From the NCBI GenBank assembly GCA_016745315.1, contig CP066886.1:3782501-3846500 (forward strand): a DNA stretch of 64,000 nt, given 5' to 3'. The position numbers and the translations under genes were made by a program. The stretch comes from Arthrospira sp. PCC 9108 (GTDB taxonomy: Bacteria > Cyanobacteriota > Cyanobacteriia > Cyanobacteriales > Microcoleaceae). The notes beneath the pieces are model-generated. The model was not told the origin of the DNA, did not search any database, and worked only from the letters and a program-made list of their open reading frames with translations. Numbering within the stretch: the stretch's first letter is position 1; each line of letters starts with the position of its first letter. Below, one piece after another: positions 1-11,117 of the stretch.

Positions 1-3000
1 GAGGTTGCGGAAGCGGACGGTAAACAACAGTTAGCCCGCGATACGATCGCCAAAGTTCTGGAGTCGGAAAATCTGAACCTGATAGGTTGGCGAGTGGTTC
101 CGGTGCGCCCGGAAGTCCTCGGACCGATGGCAGCAGCTAACCAACCCTGCATTGAACAGCTTATTGTTAGCTCAAAAACAGGTCTGGTGGGAGATGACCT
201 AGAACGTCAATTATATCTGGCACGCCGCCAGTGTGGGGTAGCCCTAGAAAAAGAGGGCTTGGTCTGGGGACAAGATATCTACATTTGTTCCTGGTCCTGT
301 CGGACTATCGTTTATAAGGGTATGGTGCGCTCGGCGGTGTTGGGTGAGTTTTACCGTGATTTACAAAATCCTGACTATGAAAGTCAATTTGCGGTGTATC
401 ATAGGCGCTTCAGCACTAATACTATGCCACGCTGGCCCCTCGCTCAACCGATGCGGTTACTGGGGCATAACGGGGAAATTAACACGCTTCTGGGTAACAT
501 TAACTGGATGCGGGCGCGGGAAGGTATCCTCTCTCATCCGGTTTGGGGCGATCGCCTTTGGGATCTGAAACCTTTTGTGGATGCCAATAACAGCGATTCG
601 GCTAACCTCGATAACGTGATGGAACTGCTGGTGCGGACGGGGCGGGAACCTTCTGAGTCGTTGATGATTATGGTTCCAGAAGCCTATCAAAATCAGCCGC
701 TGCTGAAAGACTATCCAGAAATTACGGACTTCTACGAATTTCACAGCGGAGTACAAGAAGCCTGGGATGGTCCGGCTTTGCTGGTGTTTAGCGATGGTAA
801 ACAGGTGGGGGCGTGCTTAGACCGCAATGGACTCAGACCGGCGCGTTATTGCATCACCAAAGGGGGTTTGATTATTGTGGGCTCGGAAGCGGGAGTAGTA
901 CAAGTTGAGGAGTCGGAAATTATCGAAAAAGGTCGCCTGGGACCGGGACAAATGATCGCGGTGAACTTGGAGGAGTCGGAAATCCTGAAAAACTGGGATA
1001 TTAAACGGAAAGTGGCGGGGAAATGCAACTATGGGGAATGGCTGCGAAAATACCGCCAGGATTTGGAGCGGCAACCTTTTGTGGGCACGGAAAATCCTCC
1101 TCTTCCTGACCTGGCTATCCAAAAAGCCTTTGGTTACGGTTCGGAAGATGTGGAAATGGTGATTGCGGATATGGCGAGTTTGGGGAAAGAACCGACTTTC
1201 TGCATGGGAGATGATATTCCGCTGGCGGTGATTTCGGAACAACCTCACCTGCTATATGACTATTTTAAACAGCGCTTTGCTCAGGTGACTAACCCGCCTA
1301 TTGACCCGCTACGGGAGCGGATTGTGATGTCCCTAGAAATGCGCTTGGGAGAACGGGGGAACCTGCTGGACCCGAAACCGGAAGATGCGCGGATGCTAAA
1401 AATATCATCCCCAGTCCTGAATGAGGCGGAACTGCAAAAACTGGCGGACTCTGGTTTAAAGGCGGTGGGTCTGTCTACTCTGTATCCGGTGGCGACGGGA
1501 CCGGACGGGTTGCGGTTGGCGGTGGAGGCTCTGTGCGAAAAAGCGATCGCCGCTGTGGCTCAGGGGGCGAAAATCTTGATTCTCAGCGATCGCCACTCGG
1601 AGAGCCAATCGCCTTTGAATGGGGAAAATACCTATATTCCGCCTCTGTTGGCTGTGGGGGCTGTCCATCACTATCTGATTGAGTCGGGAGACCGCCTGAA
1701 ATGCTCGTTGGTGGTGGATACTGCCCAATGCTGGAGTACACATCATTTTGCCTGTTTAATCGGCTATGGTGCGTCTGCTATCTGCCCCTATTTGGCTTTG
1801 GCGACGGTGCGACAGTGGTGGTCGGAACCCAAAACTCAGATACAGATGGAAAAAGGGAAAATGCCACCCTTGACGATGGTTCAGGCTCAGGAAAATTATC
1901 GCGCGGCGGTGGAAGGGGGACTGTTAAAGATTCTCTCGAAAATGGGGATTTCTCTACTGTCTTCTTACCAAGGAGCCCAAATTTTTGAGGCGATCGGTAT
2001 CGGGGAAGACCTGTTGAATTTGGGCTTTAAGGGGACGACTTCTCGGATTGGAGGGTTGACTGTGGCGGAGTTGGCGATGGAGGTGGGCCAGTTTCACGCT
2101 AAGGCTTTCCCGGAAATGCAAGGCAAAAAGCTGGAAAACTACGGCTTTGTTAATTATTTTAAACGGGGAGAATATCACGGCAATAGCCCGGAATTGGCGA
2201 AGTTGCTCCATCAGGCGGTACGCGGTGAGGGGGCAGACCATTACAGCACTTACCAGGCTTACCTGCAAGAGCGCCCGGTGGCGGCGCTGCGAGATTTGCT
2301 GGATTTCCAAAGCGATCGCTCTCCTATCTCCATTGATGAGGTGGAACCCATTACGGATATTGTGTCGCGTTTCTGTACCGGGGGATGTCTTTGGGGGCGC
2401 TGTCGCCTGAGGCTCACGAAACTTTGGCGATCGCTATGAACCGTTTGGGGGGTAAGTCTAATTCTGGGGAAGGTGGGGAAGACCCGACCCGGTTTAAGCC
2501 TTTGGATGATGTGGCTGATGATGGTATCTCCCCCAGTCGCCCTTATCTGCGAGGGCTGCAAAATGGGGATAGTTGTTCTTCGGCGATTAAACAGGTGGCT
2601 TCGGGTCGCTTTGGGGTGACACCAGAGTATCTGATGAATGCTCAGTCTATTGAGATTAAGGTGGCTCAAGGGGCGAAACCCGGTGAGGGGGGACAGTTGC
2701 CGGGTAAGAAGGTGAGCCCCTATATCGCTATGTTGCGACGGTCGAAACCCGGTGTCACCCTGATCTCGCCGCCGCCTCATCATGATATCTACTCCATTGA
2801 GGATTTGGCACAGTTGATTTTTGACTTGCATCAGATTAATCCGGGGCTCAGGTGTCGGTGAAACTGGTGGCGGAAATTGGGATTGGGACGATTGCGGCTG
2901 GGGTGGCTAAGGCGAATGCTGACTATATCCAGATTTCTGGTCATGATGGGGGGACGGGAGCCTCGCCTTTGTCTTCGATTAAACACGCCGGAGCCCCCTG

Positions 3001-4315
3001 GGAGTTGGGTTTGACCGAGGTGCATCGGGTTCTGATGGAAAATAAATTGCGCGATCGCGTCCGCCTGCGGGTTGATGGGGGCCTGAAGTCCGGCTGGGAT
3101 GTGGTGATGGGGGCGCTCATGGGGGCGGAAGAGTTCGGCTTTGGGACTATCGCCATGATTTCCGAAGGCTGCATTATGGCTCGGATTTGTCACACTAATG
3201 GCTGTCCGGTGGGGGTGACAACTCAGCGGGAGGATTTGCGGAAACGCTTCCCAGGAACTCCTGACCATGTGGTGAATTTCTTCCATTTTGTCGCCGAGGA
3301 GGTGCGATCGCTGTTGGCGAGGTTGGGTTATCGTTCCCTGACTGATTTGATGGGGCGATCGGACCTGCTGAGGATGCGTGATGTACCTCTGGCCAAAACT
3401 AAGGGATTGGATTTGGGGGTGTTGATGCAGCAGCCGGTGGCTCCGGGTAATGATTGGTTGCATCATGAACCGGTACACAGCAATGGTGCGGTTTTGGATG
3501 ACCAGCTTTTGGCAGACCGGGAAATCTCTGATGCGATTTCTCATCAGTCTAAGGTTGCCAAAACTGTAGATATTGTCAATACCGATCGCACTGTGGGGGC
3601 TCGCATTGCTGGGAAAATTGCTTCTATGTACGGCAATAGTGGGTTCTCTGGAGAAATTGCCCTGAGTTTTAAGGGGTCGGCTGGTCAGAGTTTTGGCGCG
3701 TTTAATCTACCTGGTATGATTTTGACTCTCCATGGGGAGGCTAATGATTATGTGGGTAAGGGTATGCACGGCGGCGAGTTGATTATTAAGCCCAGTGATG
3801 ACTCGACTCTGGCGGCTCTTGAAAATGTGATTATTGGCAATACTTGTCTGTATGGAGCTACCGGGGGCACTCTGTTCGCACGGGGACAAGCGGGTGAGCG
3901 CTTCGCTGTGCGTAACTCTATGGGACGGGCGGTTATTGAAGGGGCTGGCGACCATTGCTGCGAGTATATGACTGGTGGGGTGGTTGTGGTTCTCGGTAAG
4001 GTTGGCCGTAACGTCGGGGCGGGAATGACTGGCGGTATTGCTTATTTCCTGGACCCGGGTGGGTCTTTCCCCGATTGTGTGAATGGGGAAATTGTCCGCA
4101 TTCAACGGGTTTGTACGGCAGCCGGTGAGGCTCAGTTGCGCGGGTTGATTCAAGACCATTGCGATCGCACTGGCAGTACCCTAGCTGCTTCGGTTTTGGC
4201 TAATTGGTCTGAGTTCCTACCTAAATTCTGGCAAGTGGTTCCCCCTTCTGAGGAAAATACGCCCGAGGTCTCCCCTAAAGGTAGCGATGAAAAGGTTGCC
4301 GTTGGCGCTTCGTAA
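1..4315 (+). CDS. gltB: Glutamate synthase large subunit (ferredoxin-type), 5' end outside window, two frameshifts
   Basis: Makes two glutamates from glutamine and 2-oxoglutarate, the main ammonia-assimilation step. The reading frame is open from base 1, so the N-terminus lies upstream. The glutamine amidotransferase region comes first, then the FMN-binding synthase region, with the cysteines of the 3Fe-4S cluster (GCIMARICHTNGCPVG) at about 3166-3213, then the Gly-rich beta-helix end. No gltD-like small subunit follows, which fits the ferredoxin-dependent enzyme of cyanobacteria (inference). The frame breaks twice: one G is missing from the run at 2380-2384, before MSLGALSPEAHE, and one from the run at 2843-2846, inside INPGAQVSVKL. 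Adding one G at each place restores a continuous family-like protein. Both are probably homopolymer undercalls, not a real pseudogene. Confidence 0.93.
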
Positions 4316-4376
4316 TTCGTTTCTTAATCTAGGCTGATAATCTTCTTGGGGTCTATCAACTGATTTCCCAAAACAC

Positions 4377-4400
4377 AGGGGCGAAAAATTCTTCGCCCCT
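4377..4400 (+). terminator. Stem-loop after glutamate synthase
   Basis: AGGGGCGAA and TTCGCCCCT form a 9-bp stem with a 6-nt loop about 60 nt after the stop codon. The T tract that follows is weak, so this is a possible terminator or a palindromic repeat. Confidence 0.45.
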
Positions 4401-4924
4401 ATCATTTACGCACTAAGATTTTTACCCAACAGATGCGTTATCGTAAAAATTATTCTCTGTTATAATCCCATAATATTAAGTTTTATTGGTGCAGAGGGTC
4501 CTGTCTCCGAATAAAATCTTTACCGTATCCATACTAGTTCTATGATCTTCTATATCGAAAATTCGATCAGGGGACTGCGCTCAACTATTTTGTTCAACTA
4601 TAATATAGCAGCATTGGCTTACGCCCTGCCGTTAATAACATTGTTTGCCGTCATCTTCGATGACTCTACTCAAACTCGTTATCTAATGGGAGTCTTACGT
4701 CAACAAGATAAATCCGGTAAAGATTGCTATAAATTATTTGCAAGCGGATTTGGGGGAAAATCGAGAACAAAATGCTTTACTAAGATGAATTTTCATGGGA
4801 GGCATCATCTCTGGGTGAATGAGTTTTCCTGGCATTTTTTAAGCTCTTTTTAGGATGATTTGGATTGAGACAAATGGGCGATCGCTTATCGCGTGCTTTC
4901 CTACATCATTAACGGCAGGAGTTT
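4401..4924. other. Intergenic stretch without a supported gene
   Basis: A+T-rich. A 103-codon open frame at 4542-4853 has no recognisable motif, no convincing ribosome site and an odd composition, so I do not call it a gene. The last part holds the AGGAG ribosome site (4917-4921) of the next gene. Confidence 0.5.
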
Positions 4925-7900
4925 ATGCTTATCATAAAATCGATCTATTCCTCTTTTCGCAAAATCCACAAAATCGTTCCACTGCGTACGATTCTAATCG
5001 TGCCGTTTATTCTTCAAATTTTTGGGGTTGTTGGACTAACTGGATATCTCTCCTTCAGGAGTGGACAAGAATCGATTAATCAGTTAATCGAAAAATTAAG
5101 CAATAAAATTACCGCCAATATTAATCTGCATCTTCAGAATTATCTGAAAACCCCCCACCTGATGCACCAAATTACCGCCGCATCGGTTCGCAATGGCATT
5201 TTAGATCTAGATGATTTTGATACCTTACAAAAGCAGTTCTGGTCAGAAATTCAACTGTCTGAAGCCGTTGATTACATCTTTTTTGGCGATCAAGATGGCC
5301 GGTTTATCGGAGTTCAGACTTATCTGACCGGGGAAACCGTGGTTAAATTTAGGGATTTTCAAACTGAACCCAACCGCGAAATTTATCAATTGGATCAACA
5401 AGGAGAACGGGAACAATTTTTAAGGTCTGGCCCATACGATCCGCGCGATCGCCCCTGGTACAGCAACACATTAGAACAAAACAAACAAACCTGGAGTGAG
5501 GTGTATTTATCCGCAGATTTAGGGCTATTACAAATCACGCCAAGCACACCGATTTATGATTCAGAAGGGAATTTACAAGGGGTGTTAGCAACCAATTTAA
5601 TTCTAGCTCAAATTAGCGAATTTTTACAAACTTTAGAAATTAGCAGCTCAGGGATTGCCTTTATTCTAGAACCCAGTGGCAAAATTATTGCCAGTTCAAC
5701 CGCAGAATCCCCATTTATAATCAAGGAAAACGGAGAACCCAAACGGTTATTAGCCATTGAGTCCCGTGAAGCCCTAATTCGCGAAAGTTACAAATATTTA
5801 ATTGAGCAGTTGCCTGGCTTGAATAAGTTTGAAGGAAAGCGTAATTTTATCCTAAATATTGAGGGAAATAAAAAACTGTTACAAGTCTCTCCCTTACAAC
5901 AAGATATCGGCTTAGATTGGGCGATCGTCATTGTGATTCCTGAATCCGATTTCATGGAAAAAATTGCCGCTAATACCCGCACCACGATCGCCCTTTGCTT
6001 AATCTTTTTCTTGATTGCTATTTTTATCGGCTTCCGAACATCACTCTGGATTGTTAAACCCATTTTAAAGCTTAATCAATCTGCCAAAAAACTCGCCAGT
6101 GGAGAATGGGAAGAAACCCCTAATCTTGACCGGACTGATGAACTGGGAGAATTGGCAAATTCCTTTAATCAAATGGCTCGCCAACTCAAGGAATCCTTTG
6201 TCAACTTAGAAGCCAAAAATGCCCAACTTCAACATTTAGATAAACTCAAGAATGAATTTTTAGCCAATACTTCTCACGAACTACGAACCCCCCTCAATGG
6301 AACCATTGGAATCGCCGAGTCCATGCTCGATGGTGCAACCGGAAGTTTAACAGAAATTCAACGCAAAAATTTATTAACCATTGCCCAAACAGGACGGCGT
6401 TTAGCCAATTTAATCAATGATATTTTAGACTTTTCTAAACTTCGACATAACCATATTGAACTGCAACTCAAATCAATTCGATTGCGAGAACTGGTTGAAG
6501 TCGTCTTAACCCTCAGTCAGCCTTTAATTAAATATAAACAGTTAGAAATAATTAATACCATTTCTGATAATCTACCCCCGGCGATGGCTGATGAAAATCG
6601 TTTGCAACAAATTCTACATAACTTAATTGGAAATGCGATTAAGTTTACCAATGCAGGAACCATTGAAATTTCTGCCGTAGAACTTGACAGTCATGGGGAA
6701 ACAGAAAAACCAGAATGGATTGAAATCACCATTTCTGATACAGGGATTGGGATTCAAGAAGACAAAATTGACCGTGTTTTTGAATCCTTTGAACAAGCAG
6801 ATGGGTCTACCGCACGCCAATATGGGGGAACAGGATTAGGATTGGCGGTGACGAAAAAACTAGTTGAACTTCATGGGGGTAAAATTTGGCTTGAATCTGA
6901 GATTGGTGTGGGGTCTCGCTTTCATTTTAGTTTACCCATTGCCGAGAGTGAACCGATATCGCTGGAGATTGAGCAAGGTTTAAAAATGTCTCAGTTAAAC
7001 CATTTGGCTTGGTCGGAAGATGAAGAGGAGATCGAACCGACCGGTTTAGAACGGGAAGAGATTGATGACGATCGCCAAATTAAAATCTTAATTGCTGATG
7101 ATGAACCCGTCAATTTACAGGTTATCTCTAATTATTTATCTTTAGAAAATTATACAATTGTTTCTGCATTAAATGGGATTGAGGCATTGGCTTTAATTGA
7201 AGAAGGATTTAAGCCGGATCTGGTTTTACTAGACTTAATGATGCCTCAAATGACTGGGTATGAAGTTTGTGAAAAACTGCGAGAACATTTCGAGGCAAAT
7301 CAATTACCCATTTTGATGTTAACGGCGAAAAATCAGGTATCTGATTTAGTCCATGGCTTGGGAGTGGGAGCCAATGATTATTTAACAAAACCGATTTCTA
7401 AACATGAGTTGCTGGCTCGGATTAAAACCCATTTAGAAATTGCGAAGATCTCAATTGAAAATGCACAGCTTTATTATGAAATACGTGAAAGTGAAAGCCG
7501 CCTGAAACAGTTTTTAGAAGCGTTACCGGTGGGGATTTCTATTCTGGATGCACAGGGAAGTCCTTATTATGTGAATCAAGTGGGGAAAGAACTGTTGGGT
7601 CAAGGGGTGGTGAATACGACGTGGAAGCAAGTTAATGAGGTCTACCGTAATTATATTGCGGGGAGCGATCGCCTCTATCCGATTGAGCAGTTACCGGTAA
7701 TTCGCGCATTGCATGGGGAACGAACAACGGCGGATGATATTGAAATCCAGCACCCGGATAAACGGATTCCAATTGAAGCGTGGGGGACACCTATTTTTGA
7801 TAAAAATGAGGCGGTTGCATTTGCGATCGTGGCATTCCAAGATATTACAGAACGCAAACACGCGGAAATGGAACGGGAGGAATTTTTACAACAACTAGCT

Positions 7901-8791
7901 GTGGTAAATAAAGATTTGGAAAAAGCCTTAGAAGCACAAGTGCAGTTAACGGATGCTTACGGTCGTTTTGTCCCCCATGAATTTTTAGAGTTTCTGGGTC
8001 ATCGCAGTATTGTTGATGTCGAGTTAGGGGATGCGGTGGAGCAAGAAATGTCCATCCTCTTCTCAGATATTCGAGATTTTACAACGATTTCGGAACAGTT
8101 AACCCCGGCTGATAATTTTAAGTTTCTCAATTCTTATTTAGGTCGCATGGAAGCGGCGATCGCTTATAATAATGGGTTTATTGATAAATATATTGGGGAT
8201 GCAATTATGGCTTTATTTAGCAATAATGCGGATGAAGCCGTACAGGCGGGAATTTTGATGTTAAAAATGTTGGCTGCTTATAATCAACAACCAGTGGAAG
8301 CAGGCCGATCGCCGGTGAGAATTGGCATCGGGATTAATACGGGAAATTTGATGTTAGGAACCGTAGGCGGATCAAACCGGATGGATGGAACGGCGATCGG
8401 AGATGCGGTGAATTTAGCATCTCGAATTGAAGGCTTAACTAAAAATTATGGGTCGCAGTTGTTGATTTCTCACCACACTTTTTTAAAGTTGGAACATCCC
8501 ACTAAATATGCTTTACGTTTAATCGATCGCGTTAAGGTAAAAGGAAAGTCAACGTTTGTGTCGGTTTTTGAAATTTTTGAGAATGACCCACCAGAAATAA
8601 AAGCCTTGAAGTTAAAGAATAAAACATTGTTTGAAAAAGCGGTTGTACTCTATCACTTTAATTGCTTTGATCAAGCAACTGAACAGTTTCAAGCATATCT
8701 GGACTTAAATCCGGGCGATCGGGCGGCGGAAATTTACCGCGATCGCTGCCAACAACGCTCTAAGGGATCCACCGATGAACAGTTGGAATAG
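4925..8791 (+). CDS. Cache sensor hybrid histidine kinase with receiver, PAS and class III cyclase domains
   Basis: A 1288-residue membrane signalling protein. Order: transmembrane helix (about 20-42), extracytoplasmic dCache-like sensor (about 50-340), second helix (about 350-372), HAMP, HisKA with phospho-acceptor His451 in HELRTPLNG, HATPase with N box near 565 and G boxes near 604 and 633, receiver with Asp770 in LLDLMMP, PAS near 860-980, and an adenylate/guanylate cyclase domain (about 1030-1220) with metal-binding aspartates in LFSDIRDFT and YIGDAIMALF. A short TPR-like tail ends it. It probably couples a periplasmic ligand to phosphorelay and cyclic nucleotide output; ATP or GTP preference cannot be set from sequence alone. 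AGGAG precedes the ATG by 4 nt. Its cyclase domain closely resembles that of the gene at 23232. Confidence 0.93.
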   Translation: MLIIKSIYSSFRKIHKIVPLRTILIVPFILQIFGVVGLTGYLSFRSGQESINQLIEKLSNKITANINLHLQNYLKTPHLMHQITAASVRNGILDLDDFDTLQKQFWSEIQLSEAVDYIFFGDQDGRFIGVQTYLTGETVVKFRDFQTEPNREIYQLDQQGEREQFLRSGPYDPRDRPWYSNTLEQNKQTWSEVYLSADLGLLQITPSTPIYDSEGNLQGVLATNLILAQISEFLQTLEISSSGIAFILEPSGKIIASSTAESPFIIKENGEPKRLLAIESREALIRESYKYLIEQLPGLNKFEGKRNFILNIEGNKKLLQVSPLQQDIGLDWAIVIVIPESDFMEKIAANTRTTIALCLIFFLIAIFIGFRTSLWIVKPILKLNQSAKKLASGEWEETPNLDRTDELGELANSFNQMARQLKESFVNLEAKNAQLQHLDKLKNEFLANTSHELRTPLNGTIGIAESMLDGATGSLTEIQRKNLLTIAQTGRRLANLINDILDFSKLRHNHIELQLKSIRLRELVEVVLTLSQPLIKYKQLEIINTISDNLPPAMADENRLQQILHNLIGNAIKFTNAGTIEISAVELDSHGETEKPEWIEITISDTGIGIQEDKIDRVFESFEQADGSTARQYGGTGLGLAVTKKLVELHGGKIWLESEIGVGSRFHFSLPIAESEPISLEIEQGLKMSQLNHLAWSEDEEEIEPTGLEREEIDDDRQIKILIADDEPVNLQVISNYLSLENYTIVSALNGIEALALIEEGFKPDLVLLDLMMPQMTGYEVCEKLREHFEANQLPILMLTAKNQVSDLVHGLGVGANDYLTKPISKHELLARIKTHLEIAKISIENAQLYYEIRESESRLKQFLEALPVGISILDAQGSPYYVNQVGKELLGQGVVNTTWKQVNEVYRNYIAGSDRLYPIEQLPVIRALHGERTTADDIEIQHPDKRIPIEAWGTPIFDKNEAVAFAIVAFQDITERKHAEMEREEFLQQLAVVNKDLEKALEAQVQLTDAYGRFVPHEFLEFLGHRSIVDVELGDAVEQEMSILFSDIRDFTTISEQLTPADNFKFLNSYLGRMEAAIAYNNGFIDKYIGDAIMALFSNNADEAVQAGILMLKMLAAYNQQPVEAGRSPVRIGIGINTGNLMLGTVGGSNRMDGTAIGDAVNLASRIEGLTKNYGSQLLISHHTFLKLEHPTKYALRLIDRVKVKGKSTFVSVFEIFENDPPEIKALKLKNKTLFEKAVVLYHFNCFDQATEQFQAYLDLNPGDRAAEIYRDRCQQRSKGSTDEQLE

Positions 8792-8885
8792 CAAGGCTTC
8801 AATGGCTTGAGCACAGGAGGCGCAACTCATGCCCTGGAGTTGGAGAGTTTGTGGATTGATAAGGTAGAGGTCGAATCTCCTAAAG
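8780..8885 (-). pseudogene. Remnant of a heavy-metal-associated (HMA) domain
   Basis: The minus strand reads QTLQLQGMSCASCAQAIEALL, with the GMxCxxC metal site typical of copper chaperones and copper-ATPase N-termini. A TGA and a TAG lie just upstream in the same frame, no start codon is credible, and the fragment runs into the 3' end of the cyclase gene. It looks like the leftover start of a lost copper ATPase or chaperone gene. Confidence 0.55.
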
Positions 8886-9068
8886 CGATCGCTTCATTTC
8901 TCCCACTCCTAACACTTGAGGGAAAAGGCGATCGCCCCGATGCTAGTTTCCGGCAAATGTTCTAGGGCTTTGGTGGTGGAGTTAGTAGCGATCGCCTCAA
9001 GATAAACCGGGTTTCTGTTGTGGATATTATCCTTAACTGTGGAGTAAAAAAAACCTGTTTTTCACACC

Positions 9069-10979
9069 CTAGGGATAAGAAGAAAATACAGTCACAGCAG
9101 CTTCATCGGGCAAACATGGTAAGGATAATGAACTCACAATTTCTGTCACTATTTGACGATAAATATCATAAGTTTGCTGGTCATTACAAACCAAGATAAT
9201 CTCTTGCAGTTGAAAATAGGTGGTTAAAAATTTTTGCATTTCAGTAACAGCAATTTTGGCAGCTTTTTCTAAGGTAAATTTCCCGGTTCCGGTTCCTAAT
9301 GCCGGAAAAGCAATGGATTCAATTTCTTGAGAATTAACTAAGTTTAAACAGTTCTGGTAGCATTTAGCTAAGAGTTTTTCGGCTTGAACTTCACCATTTT
9401 GCCAAGTGGGACTAACCGTATGAATTACCCATTCAGCGGGTAAATTATATCCGGGGGTTATTTTTGCTTCTCCTACCTTACATCCATTCAGTTTTTGACA
9501 TTCTTGTTTTAACTCTACACCTGCCGATTTATGGATCATAATATCTACTTCGGGATGGTCTGAGGACATGAAAAATGAACCCCATTTTTTATTTGGTAAT
9601 AGATGGGGATTTGTGGAACAAACGATCGCATCTACAGGTTGCTGGGTGATATCTCCTTGGATAACCGTAATGCGATCGCTGAGATTAATCCCGGATTTTA
9701 GTAAAATAATTCTGCGGATTTCCTCAACCTCTTCTAGGGGAGTTTTGGTGATTTCAGCGATACGATTATGCAGGATTTTCTCCTGTTCACTAATTCGCCC
9801 ATCTGCTTTAGCCAGTTCCCAAGATATCGCCAGAAGGAAACGATATTTGATTCTAGCTTTTTCTGGCTTTTGTTCCTTTAATAAGCCCTCAGCGATTACT
9901 TGGTCAAAACTTTGCTGATGTTCGATGACATCCCGAACTCTCTGAGCATCTTTTTTGTTAATCCATGGGTGAAGCAGTAAACTTTCCAGAGTATCTCGTT
10001 CTTGACGAGAAAATTCTCCATCAGCCCAAGCCATTGGTAAAGATGCAATGAATACATCCGCTAAAAAAGCACTTAATTTTCGCTGTTCATTTTTATTTCT
10101 TAAAGATAAAGCACCGTAACTAATTCCCACTCCGGCAACTGCTGCCAGAGTAATGGGGGCAGCTAATGTTAATAAAGAATAGGCAGAAGCACTAACCGCA
10201 ATTCCACCACCCAAACCAAGTGCAGATTGAATGGAAGTCCATAAACCTGCTTGAACAAACATACTGCTTGCTACACCATGAACACCCGCACCTGTTAAGG
10301 CTGCCATGGTAGCTCCTTCGGCAACTGACACGGTAATTTTGGCGACTGGAGGTAAGTCGTCTGTAATAATTTGCAGTTCACTTTCTGTAGGAGATAAGGA
10401 TTCATTAGTCAGATATTTTTTCAGGTAAGCAAATAAGCCATTAATCAAACTGACAATGGTGCTATCGTAGTCCTTGTCTGGATCGAGTTTGCTTTTGACT
10501 GCATCTAAGATTTTTTGGGTTTCTTTGACAGTTTTTTCCCAGGTTTTTTCCCAAGAAACGCCCAAACTTTGGATCAGTTCGTTGCGATCGCTTTGAATAT
10601 CTTCTAACTCTGAACCATACTTACTTTTTAAATAGTTTCCATTGAGTTCTAAAACTATGTCGAAGGTTACTAGACTTATGACAATAGCGATCGCAGCAGC
10701 AATGGGAGTAGTGAATAATCCCAAAATTGGCATTCCGGTTAAGGGAATATAGGAGGAGGCGAGGAAAGCCAAAATATGGCCAATAATCAATAAACTTGCC
10801 GTTAAAATTTTTCTGGCTTCTGCTCCAATATTTTGATTTTTATAAATTGTAAAGAGAAGGTTAATATAACTTGGTATTTTTTTGATTTTCGGAATAGTAA
10901 ACTTTAAAAGCTGTCCAGAAATGGGGACAATCACGTGCCCAAAGAATTGCATAATCAGACCAGGAATTTCAAAGAACAT
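9069..10979 (-). CDS. Membrane protein with TerB-like region and C-terminal macro domain
   Basis: 636 residues. The N-terminal third has hydrophobic helices (about 1-30 and 60-105). A second Gly/Ala-rich hydrophobic stretch follows (about 225-295). Residues about 305-420 carry two TerB-like helical repeats (AWADGEFSRQE and AKADGRISEQE). Residues about 433-610 form a macro domain: GDITQQPVDAIVCSTNP, the VGEAKITPGYNLP segment and FPALGTGTGKF. Macro domains bind or hydrolyse ADP-ribose and its derivatives; TerB-like domains occur in stress and phage-defence settings. AGAGG lies 9 nt before the ATG. It is 138 nt downstream of the 11118-12173 gene on the same strand, so the pair may be one transcript. 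Substrate and role are unknown; an envelope-tethered ADP-ribose signalling or conflict protein is a guess. Confidence 0.8.
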   Translation of the reverse strand: MFFEIPGLIMQFFGHVIVPISGQLLKFTIPKIKKIPSYINLLFTIYKNQNIGAEARKILTASLLIIGHILAFLASSYIPLTGMPILGLFTTPIAAAIAIVISLVTFDIVLELNGNYLKSKYGSELEDIQSDRNELIQSLGVSWEKTWEKTVKETQKILDAVKSKLDPDKDYDSTIVSLINGLFAYLKKYLTNESLSPTESELQIITDDLPPVAKITVSVAEGATMAALTGAGVHGVASSMFVQAGLWTSIQSALGLGGGIAVSASAYSLLTLAAPITLAAVAGVGISYGALSLRNKNEQRKLSAFLADVFIASLPMAWADGEFSRQERDTLESLLLHPWINKKDAQRVRDVIEHQQSFDQVIAEGLLKEQKPEKARIKYRFLLAISWELAKADGRISEQEKILHNRIAEITKTPLEEVEEIRRIILLKSGINLSDRITVIQGDITQQPVDAIVCSTNPHLLPNKKWGSFFMSSDHPEVDIMIHKSAGVELKQECQKLNGCKVGEAKITPGYNLPAEWVIHTVSPTWQNGEVQAEKLLAKCYQNCLNLVNSQEIESIAFPALGTGTGKFTLEKAAKIAVTEMQKFLTTYFQLQEIILVCNDQQTYDIYRQIVTEIVSSLSLPCLPDEAAVTVFSSYP

Positions 10980-11051
10980 AATATTATTCCTCTTACAGAT
11001 TTAATCTTGATTGGGTAGGGTGGGTTAGTCGCTGCGGTATGTTTGATTTCT

Positions 11052-11079
11052 GTAGGGGTCAATAGCCATTAACCCCTAC
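11052..11079. repeat. Small inverted repeat between two minus-strand genes
   Basis: GTAGGGGT and ACCCCTAC face each other across 12 nt. It lies between the two genes of the macro-domain module and could act as a partial terminator or be one more dispersed palindromic repeat. Confidence 0.5.
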
Positions 11080-11117
11080 CATTTATCTATCATTGAGAAA
11101 TGCTAGATAAATTTAAT

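Noticed and set aside
4542..4853. 103-codon open frame after glutamate synthase
   Set aside because: No motif, unusual composition and no ribosome site; probably chance.
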